Shown here: positions 7,483-12,983 of the stretch, in pieces
Numbering within the stretch: position 1 is the first letter of the stretch
Layout: each line of letters starts with the position of its first letter
Origin: an uncultured Cytophagaceae bacterium
GTDB lineage: Bacteria > Bacteroidota > Bacteroidia > Cytophagales > Spirosomataceae
Length of the DNA stretch: 12,983 bases
Reading direction: 5' to 3'
Assembly: GCA_938008575.1 (NCBI GenBank)
Contig: CALLKB010000055.1
Span: 1-12,983, forward strand
Position numbers and translations under genes: made by a program
The notes under the pieces: model-generated
Told to the model about the DNA's origin: nothing
What the model saw: only the letters and a program-made list of their open reading frames with translations
The model's database searches: none

Positions 7483-9851
7483 TATACTTCTTCGATTAAT
7501 TCCTCAATAGCTTTTTTATTCATTCCCATTAAAAATGCAGGCAATAAAATTAAATTACAAATCATAGCCATGAGCAAAGTGATGGACACCAATACGCCCA
7601 AGGCTTGCGTTCCTTTGAAGGTAGAAGCTGTGAAAATAAAGAATCCAAAGAACAGAATCATCGCCGTATAAAACATGGAGACTCCCGTTTTTTGAATGGT
7701 AATTTGAACAGCTAGTTTAACGTTTTTGGCATTCTTTAGCCATTCCTCTTTGTACCGTGTGAGGAAATAAATGGTCCCATCACTCGAAATACCAAAGGCA
7801 ATAGAGAAGATTAAAATCGTACTGGGTTTTAAGGCAATGTGGAAATAGCCCATTAATCCTGCAGTGATAATTAAAGGTATTAAACTGGGTAGGGTGGAGA
7901 TGATGATCATTTTCCAACTCCTAAATAAGAATCCCATCAAAACACAAATCAGGAAAATAGCCGTTAATGTACTCTCAATTAGGTTCTTTTGCAGGTATTC
8001 TGTTTGGAAAGCATAGATTACTGAGTTACCGGTGACTTTCGCCTCGTATACGCGTTTGTCTGATGCAGGTAAGATTTCACTTGTTTCCACATCTGTGCGG
8101 AAAATAGTATCAATCTTTGGTTGGATTTCATCAAATAGCTCTTTCGTTCGAACGGTTCCCACGTCAGCCATTTGGAAACTGATACGAGTAAAACGTTTTT
8201 CTGCATCGAGGAATCCATTAAACAGATTGTTTTTGCCATTTAAGCTACTGTTGAATTCTTTGAGTTTAGCTAATTCATCTATACCTGGCAAGGTAAAGTA
8301 TTTAGCATCTCCACCGCGATAAACTTGATATAAGTACTTAGTCGCCGTTAATAGGGAAAGACCTTGTGTAAATTCAGGATATTTGGCAAGCAACTTCTCC
8401 GTACGTTTCATTTTGGCCAAAATCTCTGGTGTTAAAGCTCTTCCTGGTTCATGGGCATCAATGGAAACTTCAAATGGCATAACACCTTTGAAGTGCTTTT
8501 CAATAAACTTTAAATCGGTGTAGATGGCATTGTCTTGAGGTAAATCATCTACGATGTAACCAACGGCTTGAATTTTCGTCAGTCCATATACTGAGATTCC
8601 TAAAATAACAATAATGATGCTGTAGATGAACTTTCTGTGGCCAAATACCCAAGTTTCGATATTGGTTAAAAGCCTGTTCACCCTTTTGGATTCAAAATGC
8701 GCTAAATCCTTGGGTTTGGGAGGATTAAGGAAACTAAAGAAAATGGGAATTAAGAGCAATGAAAATAGGAATGTCAACATGACATTCAATGCAGCAACAA
8801 TTCCAAATTCAACTAATAAGGCTGAACCTGTGAAGGCAAATACACCGAAACCAATGGATGTAGTTAGGTTGGCCAAAAACAAGGTTCTGCCCACCGTACT
8901 TGCACTCTCAATTAACGAGGCCTCTTTATTTTGTGTGATCAGGTAAGTTTCGTGGTATTTATTCAATAAGAAAATGGCATTGGGTACGCCTATGACTACA
9001 ATGAGCGGAGGAATCAATCCGGATAATAGTGTGATTTTAAAACCGAAAAGAACAATCGTAGCCAAAGATGCAACGATACCAATTAAGATAACGATCAGCG
9101 CAAAGAATACAACTTGAATCGACCGGAAAAAATAGAAGAGAATCAGTGAGGTGACTAAAATCGCCAGACCTAGAAACAAGACAAGTTCGTTCGTTACCTG
9201 TGCCGTTAATTCCGTTCGGATATAAGGCATTCCTGAAAAATGTAAGGGATGTTTTGTTTGTTTAACATAGGCATCTCCTAATTTCTTAACGTTTTTAACT
9301 AATTGAATTCGACCTTTATTGTTGATCGTTTTTTGGTCCAAGGTGATTAACATCATGTGAACCTTCAGGTCTTCCGTAAACAGGAAATTGCGGTAAATAG
9401 GTAAATTCGCTAATGTCGATTTCAAAGAATCAAGCGCAATCTGGGTGCTTGTCGAATCTCCTTCGTATGCCTTTTTTGATTTGAATTGATGTGCTGCACT
9501 ATCTAAATAGAGCACAGGAAGACTTGGTAGGGCTAAAATCGATTTTATTCCTGCTTGTTTTTTGACATCACGGTATAGTTTATTCCATGCATCAAATTCA
9601 GTTGGCGTGAATAAATCAGGATTTTCCAGGCCAATCACCATGATGTTACCATCTTCCCCGTACTTCTTTTTGAACGACTCATACAATTGGAAGCGTTCAT
9701 CCGTTTTGGGAAGAATTTTAGCTAATTCATAGCTCAATTGAATTTGGCTAGCTTCATAGACCAAGGCAATTGTCAATGCGCTGAGTGCAATTAAAATAGC
9801 AATTTTATAGGCCAAAATTTGATTTGCAATCCAATTCCAGGTCTTATTCAT
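7482..9851 (-). CDS. RND superfamily / MMPL-type transporter
   Basis: This 789-residue inner-membrane protein has the RND two-fold layout. TM1 is at about 16-32, a soluble domain about 35-220, helices 2-6 about 222-376, TM7 about 407-424, a second soluble domain about 428-620, and helices 8-12 about 625-775. It lacks the size of HAE tripartite pumps (~1,000) and fits the MMPL/HpnN-like group, whose members move lipids or hydrophobic compounds. TM4 contains GVPNAIFLLNKYHE (288-301) and the matching TM10 segment is GISSDGTIYFLTRY (687-700). The proton-relay Asp is therefore present only in the second half (Asp691), with Asn291 in the first. It lies 4 bp after ispD and overlaps the MFS start by 1 bp. 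A link to isoprenoid-lipid export is a guess from the ispD neighbour. Confidence 0.9.
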   Translation of the reverse strand: MNKTWNWIANQILAYKIAILIALSALTIALVYEASQIQLSYELAKILPKTDERFQLYESFKKKYGEDGNIMVIGLENPDLFTPTEFDAWNKLYRDVKKQAGIKSILALPSLPVLYLDSAAHQFKSKKAYEGDSTSTQIALDSLKSTLANLPIYRNFLFTEDLKVHMMLITLDQKTINNKGRIQLVKNVKKLGDAYVKQTKHPLHFSGMPYIRTELTAQVTNELVLFLGLAILVTSLILFYFFRSIQVVFFALIVILIGIVASLATIVLFGFKITLLSGLIPPLIVVIGVPNAIFLLNKYHETYLITQNKEASLIESASTVGRTLFLANLTTSIGFGVFAFTGSALLVEFGIVAALNVMLTFLFSLLLIPIFFSFLNPPKPKDLAHFESKRVNRLLTNIETWVFGHRKFIYSIIIVILGISVYGLTKIQAVGYIVDDLPQDNAIYTDLKFIEKHFKGVMPFEVSIDAHEPGRALTPEILAKMKRTEKLLAKYPEFTQGLSLLTATKYLYQVYRGGDAKYFTLPGIDELAKLKEFNSSLNGKNNLFNGFLDAEKRFTRISFQMADVGTVRTKELFDEIQPKIDTIFRTDVETSEILPASDKRVYEAKVTGNSVIYAFQTEYLQKNLIESTLTAIFLICVLMGFLFRSWKMIIISTLPSLIPLIITAGLMGYFHIALKPSTILIFSIAFGISSDGTIYFLTRYKEEWLKNAKNVKLAVQITIQKTGVSMFYTAMILFFGFFIFTASTFKGTQALGVLVSITLLMAMICNLILLPAFLMGMNKKAIEELIEEV

Positions 9852-9855
9852 AAGT

Positions 9856-10548
9856 TTACTTAGGTTGTTCTAATATCGACTCCGCCACCAGTAAATCTTC
9901 CGGTGTCGTAATTTTAATGTTGGTATATTCTCCTTCCATCAAATGAATGTTTTCACCATTCGCTTCAACGACACTGGCATCGTCGGTAAACTTCGGAGAA
10001 TAAGGTTGATTGAATGCATTTTTGAGCGTATTCAATTCGAAAATCTGTGGTGTTTGGATGATTTTGACATCATCACGCAACACGGATTTGAATGCATTTT
10101 TCGATGCGTCCCACATCCGGATGGAATCCTTGCTTGACACCGAAACCACGCAATTGCCTTTTTCTTGGGCTAATTGATATGCTTGATTGATAGTTGAAGG
10201 AAGAATTAAGGGCCTTACACCATCGTGAATTGCGACCCAACAATCGTCTTGAGCTCCTATGGATTCAATTCCATTTTTACTTGAATGAAAACGTGTTTCT
10301 CCTCCATTTATTATTTCGTGAGGAGTTTCGAGTTTGATTTCTGGGTATTTTTCACAGAGTGACTTCCAATATGCAATTTGATTTTCAGGAAGAACGACGA
10401 TTAGCTTTGTGATTGGATCTGCAGCTTTGAATGCTTGCAGCGTATGGAATAAAATGGGTTTGTTTTGAAGAAGCAAAAACTGTTTCGCGACGGCGCTGTT
10501 CATTCGCTGACCAGTACCTCCCGCTACAATGATTGCTATTTTTTTCAA
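9856..10548 (-). CDS. ispD: 2-C-methyl-D-erythritol 4-phosphate cytidylyltransferase IspD, TTG start
   Basis: IspD joins CTP and 2-C-methyl-D-erythritol 4-phosphate into CDP-ME in the MEP route to isoprenoid precursors. The N-terminal nucleotide loop is IIVAGGTGQRM (6-16) with Arg15, followed by Lys22 in AKQF. GGETRFHSSKNGI is at 82-94, AIHDGVRP at 106-113 (HDAARP in many bacteria), QTPQIF at 165-170, TDDASVVE at 188-195, and NIKITTPEDL at 210-219 with Lys212. At 230 residues the length is normal. The start must be TTG (10546-10548): it gives the expected MKKIAIIVAGG, and no in-frame ATG lies between it and the upstream TAA inside the end of queA. It sits 19 bp after queA and 4 bp before the RND gene, in one operon. 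No fusion to IspF is present. Confidence 0.96.
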   Translation of the reverse strand: MKKIAIIVAGGTGQRMNSAVAKQFLLLQNKPILFHTLQAFKAADPITKLIVVLPENQIAYWKSLCEKYPEIKLETPHEIINGGETRFHSSKNGIESIGAQDDCWVAIHDGVRPLILPSTINQAYQLAQEKGNCVVSVSSKDSIRMWDASKNAFKSVLRDDVKIIQTPQIFELNTLKNAFNQPYSPKFTDDASVVEANGENIHLMEGEYTNIKITTPEDLLVAESILEQPK

Positions 10549-10567
10549 AACAAACCCTTTAAAAATG

Positions 10568-11620
10568 TTAGATGATTAACATCACATCGCCATAACTGAA
10601 GAATCGGTATTTCTCTTTGATCGCTTGCTTATATGCTTCTTGAACCAATTCGTATCCACCAAATGCCGACGTCATCATTAATAAAATGGACTCCGGTAAA
10701 TGAAAGTTCGTTAATAAGGCCGTAGGAATCTTGAATTCGTACGGAGGGAAAATGAATTTATCCGTCCAACTGTTTATCGGCTTTAAGTGTCCACTCGCTG
10801 AAACAGATGATTCCAAGGCTTTCATTACCGTAGTTCCGATCGCTAAAACTTGTTTTTTGTTATCGATGGCTGCATTGACAAAATCACAGGTCTGTGGTTC
10901 GATCATGAAATGCTCCGAATCTGTTTTGTGTTTGGTTAAATCCTCCACATCAACTTGGCGGAAAGTACCTAAACCTACGTGTAAAGTAATTGGAGAGAAT
11001 TGTACCCCATTTAATTCCATGCGCTTCATCACAATTTTAGAAAAGTGAAGTCCTGCTGTAGGTGCCGCAACAGCTCCTACATGTTCTGCATAAATGGTTT
11101 GGAAACGCTCCCGGTCATCTTCCGTAGCTGCACGTTTGAAACGAATTTCATCCGGTAGGGGAGTCTCGCCTAATTCGTGAATCGCTTGCATCAAGGCATC
11201 ATGATCTCCATCGTAAAGGAAACGAATCGTCCGACCACGAGATGTGGTATTATCGATAACCTCAGCTACAAGGTCAGAATCACCAAAATATAATTTATTG
11301 CCCACACGTATTTTACGAGCTGGATCAACTAAAACATCCCAAAGGCGGTGTTCGCGATTCAATTCACGAAGTAAGAATACCTCAATTTGAGCGCCTGTCT
11401 TCTCTTTATTTCCATAAAGACGGGCTGGGAATACTTTCGTGTTGTTTGTAACTAATACATCACCATCGCCAAAATAATCGACGATATCAGTAAATTTCTT
11501 ATGTTCAATGGTTTTTTCTTTACGATTCACAACCATCATTCGTGCATCTTCACGGTTTTCGGTTGGATTTAAAGCGATTAAGCTTTGAGGTAAATCAAAT
11601 CTGAATTCAGATAATTTCAT
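10568..11620 (-). CDS. queA: S-adenosylmethionine:tRNA ribosyltransferase-isomerase QueA
   Basis: QueA moves and isomerises the ribosyl group of SAM onto preQ1 at tRNA position 34, giving epoxyqueuosine, the penultimate step of queuosine synthesis. The start ATG at 11620 gives [17 protein letters not shown], the usual N-terminus. Family motifs in order are [12 protein letters not shown] (57-68), ETPLPDEI (152-159), AAPTAGLHF (185-193), HVGLGTF (214-220), TNFHLPES (304-311) and a C-terminal [13 protein letters not shown] (338-350). The 350-residue length is standard. It is the first gene of the minus-strand run queA-ispD-RND-MFS-small gene and diverges from the photolyase gene across 152 bp. 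No other queuosine gene (queC, D, E, F, tgt) is in the window. Confidence 0.97.
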   Translation of the reverse strand: MKLSEFRFDLPQSLIALNPTENREDARMMVVNRKEKTIEHKKFTDIVDYFGDGDVLVTNNTKVFPARLYGNKEKTGAQIEVFLLRELNREHRLWDVLVDPARKIRVGNKLYFGDSDLVAEVIDNTTSRGRTIRFLYDGDHDALMQAIHELGETPLPDEIRFKRAATEDDRERFQTIYAEHVGAVAAPTAGLHFSKIVMKRMELNGVQFSPITLHVGLGTFRQVDVEDLTKHKTDSEHFMIEPQTCDFVNAAIDNKKQVLAIGTTVMKALESSVSASGHLKPINSWTDKFIFPPYEFKIPTALLTNFHLPESILLMMTSAFGGYELVQEAYKQAIKEKYRFFSYGDVMLII

Positions 11621-11684
11621 TCGGATGGGTTTATGTTAAAGGCTGCCAAAAGGTTTTTTGCTTAGGGCAGAAAAATTGGAATTA

Positions 11685-11692
11685 CAAATATA
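11685..11692 (-). promoter_or_regulatory. Putative operon promoter upstream of queA, -7 box
   Basis: On the minus strand this reads TATATTTG, an exact TAnnTTTG match, about 65 bp before the queA ATG. A TTGAC (11716 down to 11712) lies upstream with 21 bp between TTG and the -7 box, slightly wider than the usual 17-19. The rest of the 152 bp divergent spacer (11621-11772) shows a short CTGCC/GGCAG stem in the queA leader (11643-11670), a CTTGTCAAG palindrome (11709-11717), and no exact -7 box for the photolyase gene. Confidence 0.55.
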
Positions 11693-11772
11693 CACTTTTC
11701 AAGGGGGGCTTGTCAAGACATATTTTTTAAACAATTAAGTTTGTGGCTTGTTAGCATTTTAAACAACGATAA

Positions 11773-12983
11773 ATGAAGCAAAAAATATCAGTATTTTGGT
11801 TTAGACGTGATTTACGAATTGAAGATAATCATGGGTTGTATGAGGCATTAAAAAGCCCTTGGCCCGTTTTGCCTATTTTTATATTCGATCCTGCTATTTT
11901 AACGAAGCTAAATTCAAAGGCTGATGCACGTGTTGAATTTATTTTAAATGCAATTCAGGATTTACAAGATAAATTGATTGCAATAGGTTCTTCCATTCAG
12001 GTTTTTCATGCTAGTCCTTTAGAAGCTTATGAACAATTATCGGAACAATTTGATATTCAATCGATTTATTGCAATCATGATTACGAGAAATATGCAGGTA
12101 TACGCGATGGATTGATTCAATCATGGGCTGAGCTAAAAGGTATTCAATTTTCTACGTTTAAAGACCAAGTAATCTTTGAAAAGGATGAGGTGCTTAGTGG
12201 TCAAAACACCCCTTACACTGTTTTCACCCCTTATTCTAGAAAGTGGAAGGAAAAGCTTGCACAAAATCCCATTCAGGTTTATCCATCTGAAATTTTATCG
12301 AATTATTTAAGCGTTGAAACTCTATTACCATCCTTAGAAAGCTTAGGTTTTGAAAAAGCTGGCTTATCATTTCCAGGTAAAGAAGTTGCGAAACCATTAA
12401 TTCAAGCCTATCAAGCACAACGAGATTTTCCTGCTAAAAATGCGACATCACGTTTGTCGGTACATTTACGTTTCGGTACGATATCCATACGTTCCTTGGT
12501 AAATCAAGCTGTTGGAATTTCAGAAACTTGGTTAAATGAATTGATTTGGCGCGATTTTTACTTTAATATTTTATTTCATTTTCCGCATGTTTCGGATGGT
12601 CATGCATTTCGCAAGGAATATGATCGCATGGAATGGCGAAATAATGAAACGGAATTTGAAGCATGGTGTTCCGGTCAAACGGGTTATCCGATTGTGGATG
12701 CCGGGATGCGCGAATTAAACACAACAGGTTTTATGCATAATCGGGTCCGCATGATTGTGGCAAGTTTTCTCGTTAAACATTTGTTGATCGATTGGCGCTG
12801 GGGTGAGGCCTATTTTGCTGCCAAATTGTTGGATTTCGACTTTGCTGCCAATAATGGCGGTTGGCAATGGGCCGCAGGCTGTGGTTGTGATGCTGCGCCT
12901 TATTTCCGGGTGTTTAATCCAACTTTGCAAACACAAAAGTTTGATAAGGAATTGGCCTACATCCGCAAATGGGTACCTGAATT
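11773..12983 (+). CDS. phrB: Class I CPD DNA photolyase (3' end cut by window edge)
   Basis: This flavoenzyme would use blue or near-UV light to split cyclobutane pyrimidine dimers in DNA. I translated it from the ATG at 11773; 403 codons are visible before the right edge. The N-terminal antenna domain starts with VFWFRRDLRIEDNHGL (7-22). The FAD domain has TSRLSVHLRFGTIS (225-238), ELIWRDFY (256-263), TGYPIVDAGMRELN (303-316), MHNRVRM (321-327) and NNGGWQWAA (360-368). By my alignment with the E. coli enzyme from memory, the electron-transfer triad is kept (Trp288, Trp341, Trp364). The dimer-contact residues Glu256, Trp259 and Met327 and the flavin-facing Asn360 are also kept. These favour a repair-active CPD photolyase over a signalling cryptochrome. 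The tract before residue 225 is shorter than in E. coli. It diverges from queA; no light- or damage-responsive site is obvious upstream. Confidence 0.95.
   Translation, partial: MKQKISVFWFRRDLRIEDNHGLYEALKSPWPVLPIFIFDPAILTKLNSKADARVEFILNAIQDLQDKLIAIGSSIQVFHASPLEAYEQLSEQFDIQSIYCNHDYEKYAGIRDGLIQSWAELKGIQFSTFKDQVIFEKDEVLSGQNTPYTVFTPYSRKWKEKLAQNPIQVYPSEILSNYLSVETLLPSLESLGFEKAGLSFPGKEVAKPLIQAYQAQRDFPAKNATSRLSVHLRFGTISIRSLVNQAVGISETWLNELIWRDFYFNILFHFPHVSDGHAFRKEYDRMEWRNNETEFEAWCSGQTGYPIVDAGMRELNTTGFMHNRVRMIVASFLVKHLLIDWRWGEAYFAAKLLDFDFAANNGGWQWAAGCGCDAAPYFRVFNPTLQTQKFDKELAYIRKWVPE

Noticed and set aside
6126..9851. Defence or secretion cassette made of the RND, MFS and small genes
   Set aside because: No nuclease, toxin, effector or outer-membrane partner is present, and the flanking genes are housekeeping; ordinary transport is the simpler reading.
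11621..11690. Possible preQ1 riboswitch in the queA leader
   Set aside because: There is an A-rich run and a short CTGCC/GGCAG stem, but the conserved preQ1 loop and pseudoknot pairing are not there.
11773..12983. Cryptochrome photoreceptor instead of photolyase
   Set aside because: The dimer-contact Glu, Trp and Met residues and the flavin-facing Asn of CPD photolyases are all kept.

Overview
The window looks like chromosomal core sequence from a member of the Bacteroidota, probably a Cytophagales-type bacterium. The evidence is the moderately AT-rich base composition, A/T-rich gene leaders without Shine-Dalgarno sites, several exact matches to the Bacteroidota -7 promoter element TAnnTTTG, and proteins of Bacteroidota type (PyrE, IspD with HDGVRP, a DUF3822-like protein, a YbiT-like ABC-F protein). 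I see no phage, IS element, CRISPR array, rRNA or tRNA, and no defence or secretion cassette.

Left part (1-2497): pyrE (minus strand, cut by the window edge) and a Nudix hydrolase gene (plus) diverge from a 94 bp spacer with a -7 box on each strand. The Nudix gene ends convergently, overlapping the end of coaD by 22 bp. coaD in turn overlaps the upstream DUF3822-like gene in an ATGA junction, so those two are probably translated together.

Middle (2498-6125): a monocistronic ABC-F ATPase gene (plus) faces an aldehyde dehydrogenase of the GapN type (minus). Between them lie a strong, probably bidirectional terminator and a heptamer tandem repeat that runs into the dehydrogenase stop codon. The dehydrogenase has the catalytic Cys but carries Gly where the usual general-base Glu should be. 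A perfect inverted repeat lies in its leader.

Right part (6126-11620): a tight minus-strand run queA - ispD - RND/MMPL exporter - MFS transporter - 61-residue protein. Its junctions are +19, +4, -1 and -11 bp, so it is very likely one operon, read from a promoter with an exact TATATTTG box. It joins tRNA queuosine synthesis and the MEP isoprenoid pathway to two membrane transporters and a small unknown protein. A class I CPD photolyase gene (plus) diverges from it and runs off the right edge.

I found no convincing new multi-gene system. The most useful leads are the altered active site of the dehydrogenase, the small coupled gene after the MFS transporter, the heptamer array, and the degenerate second ATP site of the ABC-F protein. 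No gene-free stretch exceeds about 160 bp; the five intergenic spacers are covered by the entries below. Two genes (ispD and the DUF3822-like gene) have TTG as their only sensible start.
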